Part shown: one piece after another, positions 1 through 19,092 of the stretch
Position numbering within the stretch: position 1 is the stretch's first letter
Layout of the letters: the number at the start of each line of letters is the position of its first letter
Source: Staphylococcus succinus
GTDB lineage: Bacteria > Bacillota > Bacilli > Staphylococcales > Staphylococcaceae
NCBI RefSeq assembly: GCF_029024945.1
Contig: NZ_CP118976.1
Location: 2,418,001-2,482,000 of the forward strand
Direction: 5' to 3'
DNA: 64,000 nt
Notes under the pieces: model-generated
Databases searched by the model: none
What the model was told of the DNA's origin: nothing
What the model saw: the letters and a program-made list of their open reading frames with translations, nothing else
Made by a program: the position numbers and the translations under genes

Positions 1-1784
<1,784 letters not shown>

Positions 1785-1895
1785 AATTATGATGTTTGAT
1801 TAGCTCATAAAATACTAATTTGTGTGTTATCTCTAACACGTTTGAACCAACAATTTAATGTTGTGTTCGGAATTAACGTTGACATATTGCGATTC

Positions 1896-1907
1896 AGTTT
1901 TCAATGT
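1896..1907 (-). promoter_or_regulatory. boxA-like element in 16S leader
   Basis: The minus-strand 12-mer ACATTGAAAACT lies in the 16S leader between promoter and gene. The same 12-mer recurs at 7107-7118 and 12311-12322 in the other leaders and in all three 16S-23S spacers (113-124, 5324-5335, 10528-10539). Recurrence once per leader and once per spacer is the pattern expected of a Nus-factor boxA or of processing-stem sequence. The assignment to boxA is inference. Confidence 0.55.
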
Positions 1908-1930
1908 TCATTTCTTCAACACAAGAATTA

Positions 1931-1959
1931 ATTTTACAGGTTTTGACTTAGAAAGTCAA
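1931..1959 (-). promoter_or_regulatory. rrn promoter, operon A
   Basis: On the minus strand TTGACT (1954-1959) and TAAAAT (1931-1936) are separated by 17 nt, a sigma-A spacing, about 150 nt upstream of the 16S gene. The -35 matches that of the first operon, but the -10 is one base poorer (TAAAAT against TATAAT). Each internal operon therefore has its own promoter in addition to any readthrough. Confidence 0.75.
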
Positions 1960-2000
1960 TAACTTTTTTAAATTAAATTGTATAAGGGTAAAACTTCCAT

Positions 2001-2021
2001 AAAAAAACGACCCGAAGGTCA
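2001..2021 (-). terminator. rrn terminator after 5S, operon B
   Basis: Minus strand: GACC, a TTCG loop, GGTC, then G and seven T. The stem is short (four base pairs plus a wobble) but carries a stable tetraloop. It lies immediately after 5S copy 1 and before the promoter of the next 16S gene. An identical copy is at 7212-7232. Confidence 0.75.
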
Positions 2022-2030
2022 AAATGGACT

Positions 2031-2145
2031 GCCTGGCAACGTCCTACTCTCGCGGAACGTAAGTCCGACTACCATCGGCGCTAAAGAGCTTAACTTCTGT
2101 GTTCGGCATGGGAACAGGTGTGACCTCTTTGCCATTGTCACCAGA
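2031..2145 (-). rRNA. rrf: 5S ribosomal RNA, copy 1
   Basis: The minus strand shows the conserved 5S core with the segment CCCATGCCGAACACAGAAGT and the terminal stem partners (tctggtgac at the 5' end, gttgccaggc at the 3' end). Length of about 115 nt is typical of staphylococci. It follows 23S copy 1 after an 86-nt spacer and precedes the terminator. It appears identical to the copy at 7242. Confidence 0.95.
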
Positions 2146-2231
2146 CAATGAAATGTATGAAATTATACATTCAAAACTAGATAGTAAGTAAAATTTAAAA
2201 AGTTACCAATCAAAACTGGTTTAATATTTGA

Positions 2232-6995
<4,764 letters not shown>

Positions 6996-7141
6996 AATTA
7001 TGATGTTTGATTAGCTCATAAAATACTAATTTGTGTGTTATCTCTAACACGTTTGAACCAACAATTTAATGTTGTGTTCGGAATTAACGTTGACATATTG
7101 CGATTCAGTTTTCAATGTTCATTTCTTCAACACAAGAATTA

Positions 7142-7170
7142 ATTTTACAGGTTTTGACTTAGAAAGTCAA
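7142..7170 (-). promoter_or_regulatory. rrn promoter, operon B
   Basis: Minus strand TTGACT (7165-7170), a 17-nt spacer and TAAAAT (7142-7147), identical to the promoter at 1931-1959. It sits between the 5S gene of the upstream operon and this operon's 16S gene. Confidence 0.75.
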
Positions 7171-7211
7171 TAACTTTTTTAAATTAAATTGTATAAGGGT
7201 AAAACTTCCAT

Positions 7212-7232
7212 AAAAAAACGACCCGAAGGTCA
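7212..7232 (-). terminator. rrn terminator after 5S, operon C
   Basis: Minus strand GACC-TTCG-GGTC-G followed by a T run, identical to the copy at 2001-2021. It lies ten bases beyond the 5S 3' end. Confidence 0.75.
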
Positions 7233-7241
7233 AAATGGACT

Positions 7242-7356
7242 GCCTGGCAACGTCCTACTCTCGCGGAACGTAAGTCCGACTACCATCGGCGCTAAAGAGC
7301 TTAACTTCTGTGTTCGGCATGGGAACAGGTGTGACCTCTTTGCCATTGTCACCAGA
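7242..7356 (-). rRNA. rrf: 5S ribosomal RNA, copy 2
   Basis: This is identical by eye to the 5S gene at 2031-2145, offset 5,211 nt. It is the last gene of the rightmost operon, preceded by an 87-nt spacer from the 23S gene. Confidence 0.95.
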
Positions 7357-7442
7357 CAATGAAATGTATGAAATTATACATTCAAAACTAGATAGTAAGT
7401 AAAATTTAAAAAGTTACCAATCAAAACTGGTTTAATATTTGA

Positions 7443-12199
<4,757 letters not shown>

Positions 12200-12346
12200 A
12201 ATTATGATGTTTGATTAGCTCATAAAATACTAATTTGTGTGTTATCTCTAACACGTTTGAACCAACAATTTAATGTTGTGTTCGGAATTAACGTTGACAT
12301 ATTGCGATTCAGTTTTCAATGTTCATTTCTTCAGTCACAAGAATTA

Positions 12347-12375
12347 ATTATACATGTTATCGAAATGAAAGTCAA
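12347..12375 (-). promoter_or_regulatory. rrn promoter P2 of the first operon
   Basis: Minus strand TTGACT (12370-12375), 17 nt, TATAAT (12347-12352). The -10 is a perfect consensus, unlike the TAAAAT of the internal operons. It is about 150 nt upstream of 16S copy C. Confidence 0.85.
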
Positions 12376-12456
12376 TAACTTTTTCGAATTAATTTTCAGT
12401 GAATCATTTGTAAAGTTTGTTTGCGTTTGTCGTTTTGTTTCGTCCGACAAGTAAAT

Positions 12457-12485
12457 ACTATACACGCATTAAAAGCTTTTAACAA
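12457..12485 (-). promoter_or_regulatory. rrn promoter P1 of the first operon
   Basis: Minus strand TTGTTA (12480-12485), 17 nt, TATAGT (12457-12462), 110 nt upstream of P2. Tandem promoters are usual for Firmicutes rRNA operons. This upstream promoter has no counterpart between the internal operons. Confidence 0.65.
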
Positions 12486-12674
12486 CGCTAAAAATTACAC
12501 TTTTTCACACTGTTCAATATGAGTTATAGTCATTTCACAAACTTTTATTATTTTGAAGTATATATAGTTCGTTTTTATGACGTTTTAATGTAAGTAAGAC
12601 TATTGCCTCTTTATTTTATAGCTGTATATACATACTTTAATGTTTTTTACATTTTTTTAATATTATTTACAAAA
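12486..12674. other. AT-rich intergenic stretch
   Basis: Between the rRNA promoters and the recR terminator I see only AT-rich sequence, which could serve as UP-element DNA for the rRNA promoters. I find no gene in it. Confidence 0.5.
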
Positions 12675-12706
12675 GAACAGAGCTACCTATATAGATAGCT
12701 CTGTTC
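12675..12706 (-). terminator. Terminator after recR
   Basis: A perfect 11-bp stem (GAACAGAGCTA with TAGCTCTGTTC) around a 10-nt loop, followed on the minus strand by TTTT and more T-rich sequence. It lies 28 nt past the recR stop and separates the recR operon from the rRNA promoters. Confidence 0.85.
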
Positions 12707-12734
12707 CTACTTGAAATATACGATTAACACATTG

Positions 12735-13331
12735 CTACATCTCGGTTCTTCCCATAATCGCTTTTGATAGAGTCACTTCGTCAGCGTATTCTAAATCCCC
12801 ACCAACAGAGAGCCCTTGCGCCAATCTAGTTACAGTAATCCCAATAGGTTTCACTAGCCTAGAGATATACATGGCTGTTGATTCACCTTCTAAATTCGGA
12901 TTCATAGCCAAGATGAGCTCTTTGACTTCCTCATTTTTCAAACGATTTATCAAACTTGGTATATTGATATCTTCTGGACCGATACCATCCATAGGTGATA
13001 TAGAGCCGTGCAACACATGATACAATCCTTTGTATTCACGCATTTTTTCCATAGCAATAACATCTTTATCATCTTCCACTACGCAAATAACAGATCGATC
13101 TCTTTGCTTATCCTGACAAATATAACATGGGTCTTGTTCAGTTATATGTCCACACTCACTACAATAGGTAAGTTCTCTTTTGACATCCACTAATGATTTA
13201 GCAAATTGAACAACATCGTCTTCTTTCATATCTAATACATGAAACGCCAGACGTTGTGCCGTTTTCGGCCCAATGCCTGGCAGTTTCATGAAACTGTCAA
13301 TTAGTTTAGAAATTGGTTCTGGATAATGCAT
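12735..13331 (-). CDS. recR: Recombination mediator RecR
   Basis: RecR acts with RecO and RecF to load RecA on gapped single-stranded DNA during recombinational repair. The 198-residue protein has the family layout: an N-terminal helix-hairpin-helix (LPGIGPKTAQR, residues 18-28), a four-cysteine zinc finger (Cys57, Cys60, Cys69, Cys72), then a Toprim domain starting at about residue 80 (VICVVEDDKD). Length is as usual for the family. It begins four bases after ebfC ends and is the last gene of the dnaX-ebfC-recR operon, an arrangement conserved across Firmicutes. A strong terminator follows. Confidence 0.97.
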   Translation of the reverse strand: MHYPEPISKLIDSFMKLPGIGPKTAQRLAFHVLDMKEDDVVQFAKSLVDVKRELTYCSECGHITEQDPCYICQDKQRDRSVICVVEDDKDVIAMEKMREYKGLYHVLHGSISPMDGIGPEDINIPSLINRLKNEEVKELILAMNPNLEGESTAMYISRLVKPIGITVTRLAQGLSVGGDLEYADEVTLSKAIMGRTEM

Positions 13332-13335
13332 ATGA

Positions 13336-13653
13336 TCACATTCCAGGGATGTTTAAGCCTTGAGTATGTTTACCTAAGCGTTCTTGTGAAAGCTCATCCG
13401 CTTTGTTCATTGCTTCATTAGTTGCAGCTATTACTAAATCTTGTAACATTTCGATATCATCTGGATCTACAGCTTCTTCTTTGATTTCTACATCAAGCAC
13501 TTCTTTATGACCAGATACTGTTACAGTTACCATACCGCCACCAGCAGTACCTTGAACTTTCTCTTCTTTTAACTTTTCTTGTTCTTCGCCCATTTTCTTT
13601 TGCATTTTTTGCATTTGCTTCATCATTTGTTGCATATTTCCGCCACCGCGCAT
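13336..13653 (-). CDS. ebfC: Nucleoid-associated protein, YbaB/EbfC family
   Basis: A small DNA-binding protein (105 residues, typical) of the YbaB/EbfC family, called YaaK in Bacillus. Members form dimers with a tweezer-like shape and bind DNA with little specificity. The N-terminus is rich in Met, Gln and Lys (a run of MQQMMKQMQKMQKK) and forms a long helix. The central region VQGTAGGGMVTVTVSGHKEVLDVEI is the family core. A strong ribosome binding site (AAGGAGG) precedes the ATG. It lies between dnaX and recR, the standard context, where a link with replication or repair is presumed but unproven. Confidence 0.95.
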   Translation of the reverse strand: MRGGGNMQQMMKQMQKMQKKMGEEQEKLKEEKVQGTAGGGMVTVTVSGHKEVLDVEIKEEAVDPDDIEMLQDLVIAATNEAMNKADELSQERLGKHTQGLNIPGM

Positions 13654-13739
13654 AATAAATCCTCCTTAAATCTTCTATATCATTGAATATAATGAATCTT
13701 TCGTTTCATTATACATGCCTTTTTATTCATTGTCATGTA

Positions 13740-15458
13740 TCATTCTTCATCAAGCACATTCACTGTACTCTCTCCGAAAAGATCTTTAGCTTTTTGTACA
13801 ACATCAACTTCTTCAGTGGAATTAGAAGCAACTTGATTCTCACTTCCACCTTCCACTTTCTCATTATTACTTCTAGTTTGTAAATATTCAGTTCTGACTC
13901 GCATCCATTGATCATCAGGAACACCCACTACTTTAACTGTTTTATCAATGATATTACAAACCACATTCTCGATATTTTCTCGTTTTTCATCATCTTTATT
14001 AACAATTTCACAATGTATTTCTTCATCAAATTTGATAAGTACATGTGTTTCACTCGCTGCAACAGGTTCAGAATTTTGTAAAAGACTTACTAAAGGTTTC
14101 ATATCATTATCTTTAGCATGATTAACAACTTCTTGCCAATGATCTTTCAATAACTTTATATCATCTTTATTAGCTTTATCTAGTACTTTGGCAATTTGTT
14201 GCATAGAGAATGCATTCTTAGATTGTCCGCTTCTACTTGCTGAAGAACGTTTAGTTTGTTGAGCTGCATTGGCAGTTGTAACACCTTGTGTCTTCAGTGT
14301 TTTTAATTCACTTTCTAATTGTTCCATCCTTTGTAGTAATACATCATTATTAGGTTCTGCTGCAATGCTTGTAGTAGCTACAGTTTGTACATTTTGTGGT
14401 TGCCCTTTAATCATCTCTGCAATTTTCACTAATAATACTTCAAAATGCACGCCCTGATTCACACTAAATCTAATAGATACAAGTGTATCGTTAATAACAT
14501 CAATCGTTTTATATAACATCTCTAAATCAAAGTGCAGCAAGGCATCAAATTCAACTTCTGTATTAGAGGTTTTATTCATAATAGTATCTCTGACAAAGTA
14601 AATCATATCATTGATTAGTCGGTTCACTTCTTTACCTTCTGAAATAAATTGATGATATGTAGAGAAAGCAGATTTCACATCTCCTGAAACAACCTCTTTG
14701 AATAAATCATTGAGTGCACGTTCATCCACACTCCCAGTTACATTCAAAGCATCCTGGATGGTAAGATGATCATCACCAAAGGCGATTGCTTGGTCCATAA
14801 TGCTAAGTGCATCACGCATACCACCTTCTGAAGCTTTCGCTATAAATTCTAACGCTGCGTCATCGTATTTAATTTCTTGGGTATCAGCAACAAATTTTAA
14901 ACGCTCAACGATTTCATCTTGACTGATTGCTTTAAAATCAAATCGTTGTGCTCTCGATATAATCGTTGGAGGTATCTTATGAGGTTCTGTAGTTGCCAAT
15001 ATGAATATAGCGTGTGCTGGAGGTTCTTCTAATGTTTTCAGTAAAGCATTAAAGGCTCCTGTCGTTAACATATGTACCTCATCAATAATATAAACTTTAT
15101 ATTTCGATTCACTCGGTGCATATTTAACTTTATCTCTAATATTACGAATTTCGTCTACACCATTATTACTTGCAGCATCAATTTCAATGACATCAGAATT
15201 TGTGCCTCGCGTGATTCCTTTACAAATCTCACATTCATTACAGGGCTCACCATCTGTACGCTCTAAGCAGTTTAAGGCTTTTGCAAAAACTTTTGCAATA
15301 CTCGTCTTCCCCGTCCCTCTTGGGCCACTAAATATATACGCATGTGATTGTTTACTTTTTGAAATTGCATTACGTAAAGTTTTAGTTACATGTTCTTGTC
15401 CTACAACATCTTCAAAACTTTGCGGTCGGAACATTCTGTATAAAGCTTGATAATTCAC
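13740..15458 (-). CDS. dnaX: DNA polymerase III subunit gamma/tau
   Basis: This is the clamp-loader ATPase that loads the sliding clamp and tethers polymerase III. I place the start at a GTG (15456-15458) preceded by GGAGG with a 7-nt spacing, giving VNYQALYRMFRPQSF, the usual N-terminus; a longer frame from 15485 has no such site. In the 572-residue product the Walker A motif GPRGTGKT is at 45-52. Four zinc-binding cysteines follow at about 64, 73, 76 and 79, then the DEVHML box. The C-terminal third is variable and Gln/Ser-rich, as in tau. I see no obvious slippery site and make no claim of a gamma form. Confidence 0.95.
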   Translation of the reverse strand: MNYQALYRMFRPQSFEDVVGQEHVTKTLRNAISKSKQSHAYIFSGPRGTGKTSIAKVFAKALNCLERTDGEPCNECEICKGITRGTNSDVIEIDAASNNGVDEIRNIRDKVKYAPSESKYKVYIIDEVHMLTTGAFNALLKTLEEPPAHAIFILATTEPHKIPPTIISRAQRFDFKAISQDEIVERLKFVADTQEIKYDDAALEFIAKASEGGMRDALSIMDQAIAFGDDHLTIQDALNVTGSVDERALNDLFKEVVSGDVKSAFSTYHQFISEGKEVNRLINDMIYFVRDTIMNKTSNTEVEFDALLHFDLEMLYKTIDVINDTLVSIRFSVNQGVHFEVLLVKIAEMIKGQPQNVQTVATTSIAAEPNNDVLLQRMEQLESELKTLKTQGVTTANAAQQTKRSSASRSGQSKNAFSMQQIAKVLDKANKDDIKLLKDHWQEVVNHAKDNDMKPLVSLLQNSEPVAASETHVLIKFDEEIHCEIVNKDDEKRENIENVVCNIIDKTVKVVGVPDDQWMRVRTEYLQTRSNNEKVEGGSENQVASNSTEEVDVVQKAKDLFGESTVNVLDEE

Positions 15459-15516
15459 TTTCGCACCTCCAATAGCATTCACCAATTATTATAGCATTGT
15501 ACTTGATACTTGAATA

Positions 15517-16047
15517 TTAATTAAAAGATTCAGGATAAATCACTTTACCATTAGGTTGGTCTGCTAGTTGCTCCCATAAGAATTTAACCATGAAATTTTT
15601 CGAAGGCACGTCAAAAGGACTATATATATCAAATTGCGCCGCTTCTTTATAATCAAACTTGCCGTAATATTCTGGATCTCCTAACACGATAATCGTTGTA
15701 TAATCTTGTGCTTTCACACGTTCTTCCGCCGCTTGGATCAACGCTTTACCGAGACCCATATTTCTGTATTCTGGTATAACCGATAGAGGTGCTAACGCTA
15801 AAGCAATATAACTTCGCTTATCGTTAATTATCTCTATTTCAGACAACATTATATGTCCCACAACTTCACCATCGCCATTTTTCGCGACAACTTCTAATTC
15901 ATAATTGTATTCTGGCGCTTCTCTCAACCTCACTACCAAGTCTTGTTCATCATGGTTTGACTCCATTACGTTTTCAAACGCTGCTTTAATTGCTTGTAGG
16001 CTCGTGTCATAATCATTTTCAGTTAAAGAACTTAAATAAATTTGCAT
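15517..16047 (-). CDS. GNAT family N-acetyltransferase
   Basis: A 176-residue acetyltransferase of the GNAT fold; the substrate is unknown. The acetyl-CoA loop is visible as PEYRNMGLGKALIQAAEER at about residues 115-133, preceded by the beta-4 segment SYIALALAPLSV. The later segment IIVLGDPEYYGKFDYKEA is shared with the YhbS-type subgroup (predicted N-acetyltransferases). A good ribosome binding site (AGGAGG) precedes the ATG. It lies 58 nt upstream of the dnaX start on the same strand, so it may be the first gene of that operon. The same neighbour is found in staphylococci generally, as I recall. Confidence 0.85.
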   Translation of the reverse strand: MQIYLSSLTENDYDTSLQAIKAAFENVMESNHDEQDLVVRLREAPEYNYELEVVAKNGDGEVVGHIMLSEIEIINDKRSYIALALAPLSVIPEYRNMGLGKALIQAAEERVKAQDYTTIIVLGDPEYYGKFDYKEAAQFDIYSPFDVPSKNFMVKFLWEQLADQPNGKVIYPESFN

Positions 16048-16164
16048 TGGCGCCTCCTATAGCATTTCATTTTAAACTTTGCTTTAACTACTTCGTTTTT
16101 ACATCAGTTTTTCCAAACGATATCTTTATTACACCAAAGTAAAGTATTGCTTATATTTTAATAT

Positions 16165-16201
16165 AAAAAAAGAGTGACTGCTATCAAAAGATAAGTCACT
16201 C
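16165..16201 (-). terminator. Terminator after SRP RNA
   Basis: On the minus strand a stem GAGTGACT / AGTCACTC around a loop is followed by seven T. It lies about 40 nt downstream of the SRP RNA 3' end and upstream of the acetyltransferase gene. Confidence 0.8.
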
Positions 16202-16240
16202 CACATTTATATGTCTTTATTACATTATTTAAAAATTAAA

Positions 16241-16512
16241 GCCGTGCACCTTCGCTTCGAATGCGTATCATAAACGTAACCAAAGTCGACAGCTAAACCT
16301 CAGCAACCCTACGGCACATACGATGATCCACTTAATGCTGCTTCCGTCAGGACCTGACATGATTCGTGGGTTCATATTGCATAGGACCGAAATCTTCAAA
16401 CACTACGTGCTTTGGGCAGACTTTACAAAAACGCACCCTTAGCAAAGGAATTCAGTCTCGCATAAAGCGGATTTCGAATACAGGGAACCGCTACCTCCCC
16501 ACCTAGCACGGC
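16241..16512 (-). ncRNA. ffs: Signal recognition particle RNA (large, scRNA type)
   Basis: This is the RNA scaffold of the signal recognition particle, which pairs with Ffh. The minus strand contains the diagnostic helix 8 sequence GTCAGGTCCTGACGGAAGCA, with its GGAA tetraloop and asymmetric loop, near 16340-16360. The 5' GCCGTGC pairs with the 3' GCACGGC, closing a molecule of about 272 nt. The 5' part CTAGGTGGGGAGGTAGCGG matches the Alu domain of Bacillus scRNA, so this is the large Gram-positive form rather than the short 4.5S form. It has its own promoter and terminator. Confidence 0.95.
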
Positions 16513-16519
16513 AAAATAT

Positions 16520-16549
16520 ATCATACTATAATATCAGACCTGAATGCAA
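16520..16549 (-). promoter_or_regulatory. Promoter of SRP RNA
   Basis: Minus strand TTGCAT (16544-16549), an 18-nt spacer and TATGAT (16520-16525), ending seven bases before the mature 5' end of the SRP RNA. Confidence 0.75.
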
Positions 16550-16620
16550 GTGTTACATATCGTTGATTTTATAATTTATCTATATAAGTCATTCAAAATA
16601 CACTCATCGCCCATCACATT

Positions 16621-17346
16621 TCACACCTTATGCCGCCTTGAAAAGTCATTAAACTTAAATTCCGTAGCTAGATGCTTAGAGATATTATATTGAAATTTCG
16701 TAGTATCTTTTAAGTGTACAATACCACGAACTGTTGCAGTATAAGGTGGTGTAACCTCGCCAAATGCTTCATATTCCAAATCTCCAAAATGTTCAAAAGT
16801 AATAGACTTATTAGAATAACTAATTTCTAACCGTAATTCTTGTTCAATATATTGATATAATGATTGTTTTGCCTTATCAATAGTCACGTTCGGAATAATA
16901 TCAGCGACGAAATAATCTTCATCTATAATTTTCACCTTATTATTAATTACTCTCGTGCGGATAATATGCCACAACTTCGTACTTTGACGAACATTTAATA
17001 TGTCCTTTACTAGAGGTACATCACCCGCAAAGATACTTTCTAATACTTTAACTTCCGTTTCATATGGAAGCCCTAAGCCATGTTGCACTTCTCTAAAACT
17101 CTTTAAATCTGCAAAAGGAAACTCGGTCAAGCCTTGATAAATTACAACAGAGCCTTTACCACGAATTTTTTGTATCATACCATCCCTAACCAATAAATTC
17201 AGCGCTTTACGCACAGTTTCTCGGGAAGCTTCATACGTTTCTACTAATTCATGCTCTGATGGCAATTGAGTACCATACGATAATCGTGTTTCTAGGATGT
17301 CTTTACGTATCGTTTCATATATCGTAATAAATTTTTTCTGTACCAT
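16621..17346 (-). CDS. treR: Trehalose operon repressor TreR (GntR family)
   Basis: A GntR-type regulator, 241 residues from the ATG at 17346 (a GTG two codons upstream is possible). The N-terminal winged helix spans about residues 1-70 and ends in the standard segment SRETVRKALNLLVRDGMIQKIRGKGS. The rest is a UTRA effector domain (for example LWHIIRTRVINNKVKIIDEDYF). In Bacillus the effector is trehalose-6-phosphate, which releases the repressor; the same is inferred here. It is the last gene of treP-treC-treR, 25 nt after treC. Its predicted operator lies in the treP promoter at 20564-20581. Confidence 0.93.
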   Translation of the reverse strand: MVQKKFITIYETIRKDILETRLSYGTQLPSEHELVETYEASRETVRKALNLLVRDGMIQKIRGKGSVVIYQGLTEFPFADLKSFREVQHGLGLPYETEVKVLESIFAGDVPLVKDILNVRQSTKLWHIIRTRVINNKVKIIDEDYFVADIIPNVTIDKAKQSLYQYIEQELRLEISYSNKSITFEHFGDLEYEAFGEVTPPYTATVRGIVHLKDTTKFQYNISKHLATEFKFNDFSRRHKV

Positions 17347-17370
17347 TCGCACTCACTCTCTACCTTTTAA

Positions 17371-19005
17371 TTATTGGGCAACTACAATTGCACTATATGC
17401 TCCAATCGCACCATTTTCAATATGACCATTTTGTATCATGACTTCTCCAGTTAAATTTATATCTGCTGGAAGGTCTACAGGTTCATTTGAGAAATTCGCA
17501 ATAATTAACCATGTTTCATCATTAAGATGACGCTTATATACAAATAACGCTTCATGATTCATATATAATGGTTCGACACTTCCATATGTGATAATGTCAT
17601 ACTCGTGACGTAACTGTATGAGTCTTCTATATGTTTGCAATATAGATTGCTCATCTTGCATAGCTGCTTCAACATTGATTTTATCAAAATTATTTGGTAT
17701 ATCAATCCATGATTCACCAGAAGTAAATCCAGCTTGCGTTCCACTAGTCCACTGCACAGGCGTTCTAGCATTATCTCTAGACTTTTGACTTAATATTTTA
17801 AGTATCTCTTGTTCATCATACCCCGCATTTTTCATATTATGATAGGCATTTAATGATTCGATATCTCTATATTGGTTGATATCTGTGAAATGAGGATCTG
17901 TCATGCCAATTTCTTCGCCTTGATATATATAAGGTGTACCTTGCAACATATGCAACACTGTAGCTAGCATTTTAGCACTCTGTTGTCTTGATTCTTCTGT
18001 AGAATCGTCACCAAACCTTGAAACAACACGTGGCTGATCATGATTACACCAAAATATTGCATTCCATCCTTTACCATTGTATATACCAAGTTGCCATTCC
18101 ATAAGTATCTGTTTCAATTTATGAAAATCAAGTTTGGCATTCGTCCATTTTTCTCCATTAATATAATCTACTTTTAAGTGGTGGAAGTTGAATACACTAC
18201 TTAACTCTTGGCGGTGTTCGTTAGAATATTTAATGCAATCTCCTATTGTAGTCGAAGACATTTCACCTACCGTCATCATATCTTTATCTCCAAATGTATG
18301 ACGATTCATCTCATGCAAATATTCATGAACACGAGGACCATCAGTATAAAATTCTTTACCTATTTTTTCAGAATCTTTAAATTCACCTTTAGAAATTAAA
18401 TTAATAACATCGAAACGGAATCCATCTACGCCAAAATCAATCCAATAATTGATGACGTCATATAAAGCATGACGTACTTCAGGATTATCCCAATTCAAAT
18501 CTGCTTGTGTTACATCAAATAAATGTAAATAATATTCATCAGTCGACGCATCATATTTCCATGCGTTCCCACCAAATTTAGATTCCCAATTGGTCGGTGG
18601 ACATTCATTTGCTGACCTTCTGAAAAAATAATAATCTCTATAAGGGCTATTTTTATTTTTATAGGCCTCTTTAAACCATTCATGTTCTGTAGAAGTGTGA
18701 TTAATAACGATATCTAACATCACCTTTAATCCACGCTTATGTGCTTCAAAAACTAATGTTTCTAAATCCTCAATTGTTCCAAATGCTTCATTTATCTTAT
18801 AATAATTGCTAATGTCATAACCGTTGTCATTCATCGGAGACTCATATACAGGCGTTAGCCAAATGTAATCCACGCCTAAATATTGTAAGTAATCCATTTT
18901 TTCTATAATACCTTGTAAGTCACCTTCGCCATTTCCCGTCGTATCATTAAAAGACTTAGGATAAATTTGATAAACAACTGATTTTCTCCAATCATTCTGA
19001 GCCAT
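17371..19005 (-). CDS. treC: Alpha,alpha-phosphotrehalase (trehalose-6-phosphate hydrolase)
   Basis: A cytoplasmic GH13 enzyme that splits trehalose-6-phosphate to glucose and glucose-6-phosphate. The 544-residue protein starts MAQNDWRKSVVYQIYPKSF and shows the four GH13 conserved regions: DIVINHTS, DGFRFDVINLIS (with the nucleophile Asp), a GEMSS segment (acid/base Glu) and NHDQPR. Length matches TreA/TreC rather than longer amylases. A GGTGG ribosome binding site precedes the ATG. It lies between the trehalose PTS transporter and TreR, which fixes the substrate as trehalose-6-phosphate rather than isomaltose. Confidence 0.95.
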   Translation of the reverse strand: MAQNDWRKSVVYQIYPKSFNDTTGNGEGDLQGIIEKMDYLQYLGVDYIWLTPVYESPMNDNGYDISNYYKINEAFGTIEDLETLVFEAHKRGLKVMLDIVINHTSTEHEWFKEAYKNKNSPYRDYYFFRRSANECPPTNWESKFGGNAWKYDASTDEYYLHLFDVTQADLNWDNPEVRHALYDVINYWIDFGVDGFRFDVINLISKGEFKDSEKIGKEFYTDGPRVHEYLHEMNRHTFGDKDMMTVGEMSSTTIGDCIKYSNEHRQELSSVFNFHHLKVDYINGEKWTNAKLDFHKLKQILMEWQLGIYNGKGWNAIFWCNHDQPRVVSRFGDDSTEESRQQSAKMLATVLHMLQGTPYIYQGEEIGMTDPHFTDINQYRDIESLNAYHNMKNAGYDEQEILKILSQKSRDNARTPVQWTSGTQAGFTSGESWIDIPNNFDKINVEAAMQDEQSILQTYRRLIQLRHEYDIITYGSVEPLYMNHEALFVYKRHLNDETWLIIANFSNEPVDLPADINLTGEVMIQNGHIENGAIGAYSAIVVAQ

Positions 19006-19092
19006 ACAATTACCACCTTTAATTCACTGTTTTTTCTATAAAGAAACTCACTAATTAATTTTAGCGAGTTTAATTGTAGTTATCTATATTAT

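Noticed and set aside
13740..15458. Programmed frameshift giving a gamma form of DnaX
   Set aside because: No clear slippery heptamer with a downstream hairpin was found in the reading frame.
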